From: Gammaproteobacteria bacterium UBA6173
GTDB lineage: Bacteria; Pseudomonadota; Gammaproteobacteria; Pseudomonadales; Pseudohongiellaceae
NCBI GenBank assembly: GCA_002422225.1
Contig: DITX01000189.1
Span: forward strand, 1 to 24,192
Length of the DNA stretch: 24,192 nt
Direction: 5' to 3'
Under the pieces are notes generated by a model. It had not been told where the DNA came from. It saw only the letters and a list, made by a program, of their open reading frames with translations, and ran no database searches. Within the stretch, counting starts at the first letter, position 1. Each line of letters starts with the position of its first letter. The position numbers were made by a program, and so were the translations under genes. Below, piece by piece: positions 7,049-15,187 of the stretch.

Positions 7049-7853
7049 AGTCCTTGATCAGTTGCGCGAGATTGCTGGCGTAAAACAGCGCGGCTATCGA
7101 TACCAGCAGTGCAATACCAAACCACTGTATGGCATACGCAAAATGCCCCCGCGTTTCAACGCGGGGTAAGCTCCAGTGGCGAGACAGCACACCCGCTTGA
7201 TCAGCCTCCAATCGCAACACATAGGGATAGACGGGCTCGCCCAGCAATTGTTCCGCTTGTTTGACATTCATACGCGGCAAACGCACAGGCCAATCCGTGT
7301 CGGTCACCTCTCCTGCTGGCACGTCAAACTCCGGCACGTGTAGTTGGGCAATCAGCGTTTGCTCGCCACTAACACTGGCAGGCACCGCTGGCCGCCCCAG
7401 ATCGGCGCCAGCCGACATCCAGCCACGACTGACCAACACCAATGGCCCGCCATCTGTCGGCCTCAGCGGTGTCACCAGTTCATAGCCAGCGCGTCCCTGA
7501 AAAAACTGAAAAGCCACCAGAAATGAAATGTCATGCTGATATTCACCGGAGAGTTGCACCCGGGTCATATTGCCGGGCGCCGGGTCGGCACGCTGGGCTA
7601 TATCAGGCTGCGTAGTGTCTGCCACACTGTCAGCTACACTGGGCAAAACACTCAGCGCAACCGGCTGCGCCACGGTACGCTGTTGCATCGCCAAGGCCAG
7701 CGCACGCTTTTCATCCGCTCTATCCAGTTGCCAGAAGCCCAAGCTGATAAACATGCCCAGACTCGAACAAAGGCAGATAAACACCAGCGGATGAAAGCTG
7801 ATTGTCAGTGTGCCTAGCCTGATAGTGCGGGAACGAATACCGGCAATATCCAC
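7047..7853 (-). CDS. SURF1-family cytochrome c oxidase assembly protein
   Basis: A 268-residue protein with the SURF1/Shy1 plan: an N-terminal membrane helix with the motif GFWQLDRADEKRAL just after it, a periplasmic domain, and a second helix at the C-terminus (HFAYAIQWFGIALLVSIAALF). The conserved VSRGWM strand and the RGHFAYAIQWF motif are both present. SURF1 proteins assist heme a insertion into cytochrome c oxidase; bacterial genes often sit beside cox genes, but none is visible here. The start is a GTG at 7853 with AGAGGG six bases upstream; no closer ATG fits. The gene follows the M16 pair after a 37-base gap on the same strand. A proline- and aspartate-rich insert after about residue 50 is probably a loop. 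Confidence 0.9.
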   Translation of the reverse strand: MDIAGIRSRTIRLGTLTISFHPLVFICLCSSLGMFISLGFWQLDRADEKRALALAMQQRTVAQPVALSVLPSVADSVADTTQPDIAQRADPAPGNMTRVQLSGEYQHDISFLVAFQFFQGRAGYELVTPLRPTDGGPLVLVSRGWMSAGADLGRPAVPASVSGEQTLIAQLHVPEFDVPAGEVTDTDWPVRLPRMNVKQAEQLLGEPVYPYVLRLEADQAGVLSRHWSLPRVETRGHFAYAIQWFGIALLVSIAALFYASNLAQLIKD

Positions 7854-7890
7854 GTCCTGCCCTCTTATTGTTGTTATGTCTCAAAAATGC

Positions 7891-9354
7891 TTACTGCGGA
7901 ATACTGATATCCACCGGCTGCACATTACCAAAGCGCTCAAGTTGATCACCCAGTTCAGCGGCATTGCCTACGACCAGTATCCGCAAGGTATCCGGTCTCA
8001 GGTAACGCTGTGCCACCGACTGCACATCAGCCACCGAGACTTGCTGAATCTGTGCAACCAACTGCTCAAAGGTATCTGGCGGCAAACCTGCGTAGTCATT
8101 ATTCATACGCTCGCGCAACACTGCGCTGATACCGGGGTACTGGAACACCAATGTGTTGAGGAATTGGTCTTTGGTATCACGCAATTCCGCATCACTGATG
8201 GGGTCGTCCTGAAGCCGCCTGATCTGAGCTACGATGGCCTCAATCGCAGCGGCGGTGGATTCACTTTGTGTCATCACCCCCGCACTGAAAGTGCCGGGAA
8301 AATACAAACCACTGCCATAAGATCCGAACACCGAGTACGCAAGCCCGAGTTCGCTGCGCACCACCTGCATCAAGCGGCTTGAAAAACCACCACTTAACAC
8401 TCTGTTCATGACTTGTAAGGCCGCATAGTCCGGACTGTCACGCATACCCCCAATGTGACCGAGCAACACATAACTCTGATTCACATCTGGTTTATCTACC
8501 AGAAAAATGCCCGAGTCAAAGCTGTAATCCACGGGCGGGAATTCCAGCGGGCTCTGATCACCAGACGGCACCACGGAAAACGCGTTACTTAACAGCGCTC
8601 GCATCTCAGCCACATCAAAATCGCCAGTCACCCCGACCATCATATTGCGCGACACAAAAGCCTGTTTGTGAAAATCCAACACATCTTGCTTCGAGATGTT
8701 ACTCAGCGTTGCGTTTTCTATGCGCCGTGCGTATTTGGACTGCTGCCCATAAATCAATCGCTGAAACTCTCGATTGGCGACACTGCCCTGATCATCATTG
8801 CGCCGGGAAATGCTGCTGCGCTGCTGCGTGATGGCCAGTTGCAAGCGCTCCTCAGGAAACGCTGGATTGACCAGCACATCCAGAAAAACCGGCAATAAAG
8901 CTTCAAAATCATCGGCCAGCACATTCATACGCGCCGAGCCCGAGCTGAATCCGATTTCCGTTTCAATTTCAGCCGCCCGATTCTCCAGCATCCGGTTGAG
9001 CTCATTGTCCGGGTAGTTCACTGAACCACCACTGCGCATCACGGCACCGGTCAGATTTTGCAGCCCCACTTTGTCATCAGGCACTAGGATTCCGCCGGTG
9101 CGAACCAGTACCGTCAGATCGATGAGCGGCAGTTCACGATCTTCAACCAGATAAAAACGAATGCCATTCTCAAGCTCAAAAATCTCCAGCGCTGGCATGT
9201 CAAAATTATTGATCTCGGGATACTCAAACACTTCCCAGGGGTTGGGTGCAGATTGTGCGTGAGCAACAGCAATACCTGCCAGCGTCAGGGCGCTGGCCAT
9301 GGTCAGTCGCCGGAGGCTATACAACATCATTTGTTTTATCATCATGACAGTCAT
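7891..9354 (-). CDS. M16-family peptidase homologue, non-catalytic partner
   Basis: A protein of about 487 residues with a signal peptide (basic YSLRRL, a hydrophobic stretch, AHAQ) and the M16 two-domain fold. At the active-site position it reads GLQNLTGAVM where catalytic members have HxxEH, so zinc cannot be bound in the usual way. The C-terminal half keeps the family motif VLSGGFSSRLMQVVRSELGLAYSV, with the Arg and Tyr used for substrate binding. M16B peptidases in bacteria often occur as an active and an inactive subunit that form one chamber; this would be the inactive one. I place the start at ATG 9354, which overlaps the upstream stop as TGATG and suggests translational coupling. AGGAG lies only two bases away, so ATG 9345 is also possible. 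A GTG at 9357 is unlikely because it overlaps the ribosome site. Confidence 0.9.
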   Translation of the reverse strand: MTVMMIKQMMLYSLRRLTMASALTLAGIAVAHAQSAPNPWEVFEYPEINNFDMPALEIFELENGIRFYLVEDRELPLIDLTVLVRTGGILVPDDKVGLQNLTGAVMRSGGSVNYPDNELNRMLENRAAEIETEIGFSSGSARMNVLADDFEALLPVFLDVLVNPAFPEERLQLAITQQRSSISRRNDDQGSVANREFQRLIYGQQSKYARRIENATLSNISKQDVLDFHKQAFVSRNMMVGVTGDFDVAEMRALLSNAFSVVPSGDQSPLEFPPVDYSFDSGIFLVDKPDVNQSYVLLGHIGGMRDSPDYAALQVMNRVLSGGFSSRLMQVVRSELGLAYSVFGSYGSGLYFPGTFSAGVMTQSESTAAAIEAIVAQIRRLQDDPISDAELRDTKDQFLNTLVFQYPGISAVLRERMNNDYAGLPPDTFEQLVAQIQQVSVADVQSVAQRYLRPDTLRILVVGNAAELGDQLERFGNVQPVDISIPQ

Positions 9355-10856
9355 CACTCCTGCTGCACGCTGCTGTTGCTGATCATGCCAACGGTACGAT
9401 TACTAGGCACCAGGTACTGTTGGGCAACACGCTGTAAATCAGCCAGTGTGACCGCCTCAAGATCCTCCAGGTACGCAAACGCCTCCCGCCAGTCACCGCG
9501 TTGGGCATGCGCCTGCGCCAGCCCCAGCGCCAGACCCATATTGGAATTCAGCCCCCGGACCACGCCTGCTCGCGCATTGGTTACCGCGCGATCAAGTTCT
9601 TCCTGGTGGATATCCCCCTGTTTGGCCTTTTCAATTTCTTCATTAATGACCTGTTCAACAGAGGCCAGTGACACACCCATATTGGGCACCGCAAATGTCA
9701 CAAACAATGAGGGAAACCTCGAGCCCGGAAATCCGGTCAGCGCCTGCACACCGAGTGCTAACTGCTCATCCTGCACCATGCGCTGATAAAGTCGGGACGT
9801 TCGTCCGGCAGACAGAATGTGACTCAGCATTTCCAGCGCCGCTGCATCGGGATGCCCGGCCGCCACTGTTTTATAACCGGCTATAAACAGAGGCTGGCTT
9901 TGCTCTTCAATCACAAAGCGACGTTCACCCCGTTGTGCGGGTTCGATGGTTTTGACCGCAGGGGGATGTGGCGCCGCGGGCATGGCTGCAAAATATTTTT
10001 CCGCCAGCGCCCGCATATCCTCTGTTTTGACGTCGCCGGCGATGGCGATTGTCATGTTGGAAGGCACGTAATAGGTCTCAAAAAACCGCTGGGTATCCGC
10101 AATGGTGGTGGCCGTGATATCCGAGGACCAGCCAATCACCGGATTTCGGTAAGGATGCGCGGAGTAAGCCACACTCAGAAACTCCTCCAGCAGACGGCCT
10201 TGTGGGTTGGAGTCTGTCCTCATACGTCGCTCTTCCATGATGACGTCTTTTTCAACATAAAACTCACGGAACACAGGGTCCATAAACCGCTCAGCTTCCA
10301 GAAAAAACCAAAGCTCGGCTTTGTTCTGCGGTAAGGAATAAAAGTAACCGGTGGCGTCCGCACTGGTAAAAGCGTTCAGGCCTACACCCCCTTCACGCTC
10401 GATAATCTGGGAAAACTCTTCACTCTTGATATAGGAGCCAGCCTGTGTCTGCCATTGCTCAAAAGTCTGCCAAAGTAAATCCAGACGGCTCTGATCCGGC
10501 GCTGATGAGTAGGATTCTGCAAGCCATGCGCGATAGGCATCATCCATACGCTGCAAGGCTTGCTGCTCCGCCTCGTGATCGTTTGTGCCTATCCGACTCG
10601 AGCCTTTAAACGCCATGTGTTCAAAAATATGCGCAACGCCGGTATTGTTGACCGGCTCATCAACGCCACCCACATTTACAAAGGTCACAAACGTGGCAAC
10701 TGGCGCGACCGGTCGCTCAACCACAATAAAGTGCAAACCATTATCGAGCGTAAACTCACTGACCCGCTCGGCAAAGGCATCAAGATCCTGCGCAGCCAGC
10801 GTCAACGAAACCGTCGCCAACATCCCTGCCATTAACCCTGTCACAACTCTTTTCAT
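9354..10856 (-). CDS. M16-family zinc metallopeptidase, catalytic subunit
   Basis: A 500-residue secreted or periplasmic pitrilysin-type peptidase. A signal peptide (MKRVVTGLMAGMLATVSLTLAAQ) is followed by the M16 domain. The inverted zinc motif HIFEH is at residues 76-80, with H76 and H80 as ligands and E79 as the general base; the third ligand is probably E187 in the ELWFFLEAERF segment. The block GLNAFTSADATGYFYSLP and the later LSAGRTSRLYQRM motif are standard. These enzymes cleave short or unfolded peptides inside a closed chamber. AGGAG five bases before ATG 10856 supports the start. The stop codon overlaps the start of the non-catalytic partner, so the two are made together. The SMR-like gene ends 36 bases upstream on the same strand. 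Confidence 0.95.
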   Translation of the reverse strand: MKRVVTGLMAGMLATVSLTLAAQDLDAFAERVSEFTLDNGLHFIVVERPVAPVATFVTFVNVGGVDEPVNNTGVAHIFEHMAFKGSSRIGTNDHEAEQQALQRMDDAYRAWLAESYSSAPDQSRLDLLWQTFEQWQTQAGSYIKSEEFSQIIEREGGVGLNAFTSADATGYFYSLPQNKAELWFFLEAERFMDPVFREFYVEKDVIMEERRMRTDSNPQGRLLEEFLSVAYSAHPYRNPVIGWSSDITATTIADTQRFFETYYVPSNMTIAIAGDVKTEDMRALAEKYFAAMPAAPHPPAVKTIEPAQRGERRFVIEEQSQPLFIAGYKTVAAGHPDAAALEMLSHILSAGRTSRLYQRMVQDEQLALGVQALTGFPGSRFPSLFVTFAVPNMGVSLASVEQVINEEIEKAKQGDIHQEELDRAVTNARAGVVRGLNSNMGLALGLAQAHAQRGDWREAFAYLEDLEAVTLADLQRVAQQYLVPSNRTVGMISNSSVQQE

Positions 10857-10892
10857 TTCGGCTCCTATCCATAACTTTCCTGCGCGGGGCAG

Positions 10893-11252
10893 CTATTTGC
10901 CACTCCCCATCAGAATTATGCCTGCCAGCACCAACGCGGCCCCGAACACCTGCACACTGGTCAATGGCTCGGAAAACACCAGCCGACCAATCAGCAGCAC
11001 AAACAATACCGAAAGACCGGTATACACTGGATAAAGTATAGACACCGGACTGCTGCGCAGCACAAGAATGTAATAAAAGAAAATAAATCCGTAGACAGAC
11101 AGAGCCGCGAACACGGCTTTCCAGTGTCCCAGCAACATATTGATGTAGTTATCATGCGGCTGGCTGGAGACCCATTTCAGTATGCCGTGAGAGGACGCCA
11201 GTAAGGTGGCCAGCACAAGGGCGTGCATCAGCACAGCGGCATATTTAATCAT
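10893..11252 (-). CDS. Small four-helix SMR/EamA-like membrane protein, putative lipid-linked sugar flippase
   Basis: A 119-residue, very hydrophobic protein with four predicted helices. The second half, SILYPVYTGLSVLFVLLIGRLVFSEPLTSVQ with AALVLAGIILMGSGK, is typical of the drug/metabolite transporter superfamily, including EmrE-type SMR pumps and ArnE/ArnF. The EmrE-type glutamate in the first helix is not evident; that helix reads HALVLATLLASSHGILKW. The start overlaps the end of the GT2 gene by eight bases, so the two are translationally coupled. This context argues for moving undecaprenyl-phosphate-linked sugar across the inner membrane, as ArnE/F do, and against drug export. In gtr cassettes the matching position is held by GtrA, also a four-helix protein of similar size but of a different family. 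Confidence 0.75.
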   Translation of the reverse strand: MIKYAAVLMHALVLATLLASSHGILKWVSSQPHDNYINMLLGHWKAVFAALSVYGFIFFYYILVLRSSPVSILYPVYTGLSVLFVLLIGRLVFSEPLTSVQVFGAALVLAGIILMGSGK

Positions 11253-12180
11253 GCAAGGTACTCTTGTGTCGGTTGATCAAAAAATTCGGACGTCGTTTTA
11301 CTTCATCGTAAATGCGGCCAACATAAATGCCAATCAGCCCAACACTGAACATCAATACACTGCCAATAATCAGAATCAACAAAATGACGGTTGTAAAACC
11401 ATCTACGGCGCGCCCGGCCAGCTTGTCAGCCAAGGCCATGCCACCAATCACGATGCTGAGTAGAAAGGTCAAAGCGCCCAGCGCACTCACAATCTGCAAG
11501 GGAAAGGCCGTAAATGAGGTAATGGAGTCGATGGCATAACGAAACAAAGCGCCGCTGCCCCACGCGGAACGTCGCCGCGTTGATCTGGGCACATCAAAGG
11601 GTATCTGCACGGTTTCGAAACCCAGCCACACCACCAGCCCTCGAAAGAATCGGCCATGCTCTGGTAGATCGCAGCAGGCGTTAACCACCTCCTTGTCGAG
11701 CAACTTGAAATCTGTATGCCCGTCGATACCAAGGCGCGTAAAGAAGTTAAACAGCCGGTAGAAAATGCGCGCCAGGGTGCCGCGCATAAAACTTTCATTG
11801 CCACGCGATTCCTTGACCGCTTCAACCACGCGAGCGCCGCTGCGCCAGTGCGCCACCATATCGGCAATCAACGTTGGGGGGTGCTGCAGATCGCTGTCCA
11901 TCACGATGACCGCATCAAGGTGCCGGGTTGACTGCAACCCTGCTGCAATGGCCGACTCTTTGCCATAGTGGCGGTTCATACTTAACAACTGCACCCTTGC
12001 GTCTTGTAAATGCAATTGCCGCACGATGGCGCCGGTGTCATCGTGTGATCCGTCATCAATCACCACCAGCATAAACTCGGTATCAGCGATGGTGTCTACG
12101 GCCGCACGAATCACGGCCAGATTGGCAGCAATGGATTGCGCTTCGTTATATGCCGGAATAATGATCGCAATAGCGTCCAC
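11245..12180 (-). CDS. GT2 polyprenyl-phosphate glycosyltransferase (GtrB/ArnC/DPM1-like)
   Basis: A protein of about 311 residues. The N-terminal GT-A domain opens with AIIIPAYNEA, followed by VVIDDGSHDDT (nucleotide binding) and the metal-binding DSD at about residues 95-97 within VIVMDSDLQHPP. A GHTDFKLLD segment and the RRSAWGSG loop match GtrB-type enzymes. Two membrane helices lie near the C-terminus, with VGRIYDEVKRRPNFLI at the end. The family transfers a sugar from a nucleotide donor to undecaprenyl phosphate on the cytoplasmic face. I chose GTG 12180: AGGGAG at 12188-12193 lies seven bases upstream, and the codon starts four bases after the previous stop. The longer form from ATG 12216 would add twelve non-conserved residues and overlap the previous gene by 32 bases. 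The donor sugar cannot be read from the sequence. Confidence 0.9.
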   Translation of the reverse strand: MDAIAIIIPAYNEAQSIAANLAVIRAAVDTIADTEFMLVVIDDGSHDDTGAIVRQLHLQDARVQLLSMNRHYGKESAIAAGLQSTRHLDAVIVMDSDLQHPPTLIADMVAHWRSGARVVEAVKESRGNESFMRGTLARIFYRLFNFFTRLGIDGHTDFKLLDKEVVNACCDLPEHGRFFRGLVVWLGFETVQIPFDVPRSTRRRSAWGSGALFRYAIDSITSFTAFPLQIVSALGALTFLLSIVIGGMALADKLAGRAVDGFTTVILLILIIGSVLMFSVGLIGIYVGRIYDEVKRRPNFLINRHKSTLHD

Positions 12181-12184
12181 TGCT

Positions 12185-13864
12185 TTACTCCCTGACCCAA
12201 TTGATGGCAGGCCCATTGTGTTTGATCAAAAACGCGTCTGAATAACTTTGCCACCCCTCTGGGGACTGGTATCGCACATAAAAACTGGCGCCTTCGGCCA
12301 GAATCGCACGCATCTGCCCTTGTGGTGGCGCGGGTATCACCCCGATTCGATCCGAGACTAACTGATAAACGCCATCGGTATAAGGGCCAAACTGCCAGGT
12401 AACAGTGCTTTGTTGATAATCAAACCGCACTGACATTGGCGCCAGGGGGCGCAAACTCACCGCCAGTTGCTGACGGCGCATCTGTGCATCGGCGGCTTGA
12501 TCCCGCATACATTGGCATTGCGGATCATAGGCAAACAAAGCTTTGCCATTGGCCTGAGCGAGATAAATATCATCAACCACCACAACGGGTGAGGTCTCTG
12601 AGCTGATAGCTTTTTTAAGTTCAATAAGCCCGGTCACAAACCACAAGGCGGGCAACACCTCCGCGGAAGGTTGGTAAGCAACCGAATCATTCTGCTGCCA
12701 CACAAAGTCACCCTGCACATCAAACGCTTTGCCGACATCAGCCATGGCCTGGCGTGCCGGCAGCGCCTGCACAAGACTCAGCACGGCCAACATACCCAGC
12801 GCGGCCAACAACCAGGGCCTTGATCGGCCATCCGCAAAACGTCCCGCAAAAAATGCCATCGAAAAACTCAGTGCAGCCCAGAAGGCAAACAGGTAACGAT
12901 CGGCCTGCACGATACCTGGCGATTGCGCTAAGGGCGCCAGCGGTAACAGCACCAGGGCCGCTGTCAACAGGGTAAACAACGGCCAGCCACTCCGCGCGTG
13001 GCCGTGAACGGCATGTTGCGAATGCCGGTATTTTTGCCGCAAGTAATAGCCAATCAGCAGCAGATACAGCAGCACAAACAACGGCCAGGTGCCGCCACTG
13101 AGCAGACGCGGAAAGCTGAGGTAAGACGCAACGACCTGTTGCAAAAATGCAGCGCTGAAGTAGCTAGCGCTGTCTACGTAACCGCCGGTGACCGAAGGCA
13201 ACATCCAGCTGCGCCAAATAGCATAAAACAACAGCACCCCAAAAAATGGCGCACTAGCACGCACGCGCTTTTGCCATGAGGCTTCAGGCAGACACAATAG
13301 CATGGCCGGCAGCGGCACATACACTTCCTTGGCCATCACCGCCAGCACGTAGGCCAGCACAGCCAGTGTCAGTATGCTCAAGGCACCGGTGCGCAAGTAG
13401 CGTACAAAACCGTAAAGCGCTAGCAAGGCCAGCACCAAGCCTTCGGCATAATGGCGTGTCATCAGCTGTTCGGCCACCATCATGGTGGGCAATCCACATA
13501 AAAACAGCACGCCGCCGGCGACTGCAAACCTGAACTCGCACCATAAACGCAACAACACAAACAGCAAAAACGCGGCTGCAGCCAGCAAACTCACTTGGTG
13601 CAGGTAAAAAAACCAAGGCGACATACCTGCCAGAATCAGATCGATCTCCATCGACAGAATCAGCAAGGGCGTGAGATTGGCAGGCGAAAACTGCTGCCAC
13701 ACCGCAGGATCCAGCACATCCTGCACAATAGAAAATTGATGCGCATGCAAAAGGATAGACGGGTCATCCCAGCGCCAGCCGGCTGAAAACACGCCCGCAT
13801 TTAAAAGAACTGCCAACAACAGCAGGGATGCCGCGATTGCGAGCAGTTGCAGGGGCTTGCTCAT
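12185..13864 (-). CDS. Polytopic membrane glycosyltransferase-like protein (GT-C type)
   Basis: A 559-residue protein with an N-terminal helix, then FSAGWRWDDPSIL, and roughly ten membrane helices up to about residue 370. A soluble region of about 190 residues follows, with beta-type segments such as VRFDYQQSTVTWQFGPYTDGVYQL. The acidic WRWDDP (D33, D34) in the first periplasmic loop, followed by many helices, is the plan of GT-C enzymes that take sugar from a polyprenyl carrier outside the membrane. It is immediately upstream of the GT2 gene (four bases). In gtr-type cassettes the third gene encodes exactly this kind of serotype-specific transferase, poorly conserved between strains. The acceptor could be O-antigen, another glycan or a protein. 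Upstream, TACAAT about 30 bases before the ATG might be a -10 box without a good -35. Confidence 0.7.
   Translation of the reverse strand: MSKPLQLLAIAASLLLLAVLLNAGVFSAGWRWDDPSILLHAHQFSIVQDVLDPAVWQQFSPANLTPLLILSMEIDLILAGMSPWFFYLHQVSLLAAAAFLLFVLLRLWCEFRFAVAGGVLFLCGLPTMMVAEQLMTRHYAEGLVLALLALYGFVRYLRTGALSILTLAVLAYVLAVMAKEVYVPLPAMLLCLPEASWQKRVRASAPFFGVLLFYAIWRSWMLPSVTGGYVDSASYFSAAFLQQVVASYLSFPRLLSGGTWPLFVLLYLLLIGYYLRQKYRHSQHAVHGHARSGWPLFTLLTAALVLLPLAPLAQSPGIVQADRYLFAFWAALSFSMAFFAGRFADGRSRPWLLAALGMLAVLSLVQALPARQAMADVGKAFDVQGDFVWQQNDSVAYQPSAEVLPALWFVTGLIELKKAISSETSPVVVVDDIYLAQANGKALFAYDPQCQCMRDQAADAQMRRQQLAVSLRPLAPMSVRFDYQQSTVTWQFGPYTDGVYQLVSDRIGVIPAPPQGQMRAILAEGASFYVRYQSPEGWQSYSDAFLIKHNGPAINWVRE
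12188..12193 (-). promoter_or_regulatory. Ribosome-binding site that sets the GTG start of the GT2 gene
   Basis: AGGGAG on the minus strand, seven bases before GTG 12180. It spans the end of the preceding coding region, so translation of the two genes is probably coupled. Confidence 0.6.
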
Positions 13865-14260
13865 TGTGCTGCTACCATAAAATTGTACCCGCGCCTTAAG
13901 TCATCTGGGTTAAAAAACCAAGATGTTCGCATGCGCGATAACGCACCACAAGCCTATGGCTGAACTCATGCAACTTCACATTCTCCATCCATCTGCCGAT
14001 AAGCTTTGGCTATGCATTGAAACTGGTGTCATGATGAGCGATGAACGTAAAACAAGATTCTCGCGGCCAGTGAATTTAATGGCAGTAAAGCGGTCAAAGC
14101 AGCGGGTAAAAATAAAAAAGAAACCAGAATCCGGGGGCCAGCCGGTGCCACTTGCTTGTCATGTGTTTTGTGGTAATGTGTGCGCCTTTTTTGACCCCGG
14201 ACACTAACCGGAACCCTCCCCAGCCTGATCAGACCAGGTGTTTCCCCAGGATATTTGAAC
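13865..14260. other. Divergent intergenic region between the GT-C-like gene and rimK
   Basis: About 396 bases with no gene that I can support. A 94-codon plus-strand frame (13923-14207) has no ribosome site and no recognisable protein sequence, and I treat it as chance. The region should hold promoters for both neighbours. On the plus strand TTGCTT (14152-14157) and TAATGT (14174-14179), 16 bases apart, are a weak candidate for rimK. A polypurine stretch at 14100-14131 is A-rich. I see no riboswitch-like or clear operator structure. Confidence 0.5.
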
Positions 14261-15175
14261 ATGAAAATCGGTGTGTTATCCCGCAACGGTAAACTGTACT
14301 CAACACGACGACTCGTTGAGGCTGCCAAGGAGCGAGGGCATGAGGCACGGGTGATTGATGTTCTAAAGTGTTACATGAACATCACAGCCAACAATCCCAC
14401 CGTTTTTTATAAGGGCATCGGCGATCCTGAGGCCTTGGAGTTTGACGCAGTGATCCCGCGCATTGGTGCCAGTGTCACCATGTACGGCAGCGCTGTGCTG
14501 AGGCAATTTGAGGTAGGAGGTACTTATTCTGTCAACGAGTCAATTGCGATTACCCGCTCGCGCGACAAACTGCGCGCGCATCAGTTGCTGGCACGTCGCG
14601 GTATTGGTCAACCCATCACCAGTTATGCGCATTCGGCAGACGCCACCACCGATCTGATTAATTCTGTTGGCGGCGCACCGCTGCTGGTCAAAGTGCTGCG
14701 TAGCACGCAAGGTAATGGCGTTGTGCTGGCAGAAACCCGCAAGGCGGCTGAAAGCTTGATCACCGCGTTCCGTGGGCTGGAAGCCGATTTTCTGGTACAG
14801 GAATTTATCAAGGAAGCCTCTGGCACCGATATCCGGTGTTTTGTGGTGGGCGATAAAGTGGTTGCAGCCATGCAGCGCACAGCCATGCCGGGTGAGTATC
14901 GTTCTAACCTGCACCGCGGCGGCTCTGCCAAGGTTGTAAAACTGCGCCCTGATGAGCGCAAGCTCGCCACCAAAGCAGCCCAAGTGATGGGACTGGATGT
15001 GGCCGGTGTTGACATCATTCGCTCCAATCACGGACCACTGGTACTGGAAGTGAATTCCTCACCGGGACTGGAAGGCATCGAAAAAGCCACCGGCATGGAC
15101 ATCGCAGGCGCCATTATTGAATACATCGAAAAGGACTGCTTGCGCGGCCCCAACAAAATGCGCGGCAAAGGCTAA
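14261..15175 (+). CDS. rimK: Ribosomal protein S6 modification ligase, ATP-grasp
   Basis: A 304-residue protein, close to the roughly 300 of E. coli RimK. It starts MKIGVLSRNGKLYSTRRLVEA, the standard RimK N-terminus, and keeps PRIGASVTMYGSAVLRQFE. The ATP-grasp core shows PLLVKVLRSTQGNGVVLAE, FIKEASGTDIRCFVVGDKVV, NLHRGGSA and the Mg-binding ending GPLVLEVNSSPGLEGI. RimK adds glutamate residues to the C-terminus of ribosomal protein S6 and has been tied to translational tuning in Pseudomonas. I chose ATG 14261, with AGGA nine bases upstream; a TTG two codons earlier would lie too close to that site. The rimA and rimB partners known from Pseudomonas are not next to it. It converges on the P-type ATPase with a 12-base gap. 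Confidence 0.95.
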   Translation: MKIGVLSRNGKLYSTRRLVEAAKERGHEARVIDVLKCYMNITANNPTVFYKGIGDPEALEFDAVIPRIGASVTMYGSAVLRQFEVGGTYSVNESIAITRSRDKLRAHQLLARRGIGQPITSYAHSADATTDLINSVGGAPLLVKVLRSTQGNGVVLAETRKAAESLITAFRGLEADFLVQEFIKEASGTDIRCFVVGDKVVAAMQRTAMPGEYRSNLHRGGSAKVVKLRPDERKLATKAAQVMGLDVAGVDIIRSNHGPLVLEVNSSPGLEGIEKATGMDIAGAIIEYIEKDCLRGPNKMRGKG

Positions 15176-15187
15176 GCTTGTTATACA

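Noticed and set aside
13923..14207. Possible 94-codon gene upstream of rimK
   Set aside because: No ribosome-binding site, no similarity I can recognise (not RimB), and a low-complexity basic stretch (RVKIKKK); treated as chance in an intergenic region.
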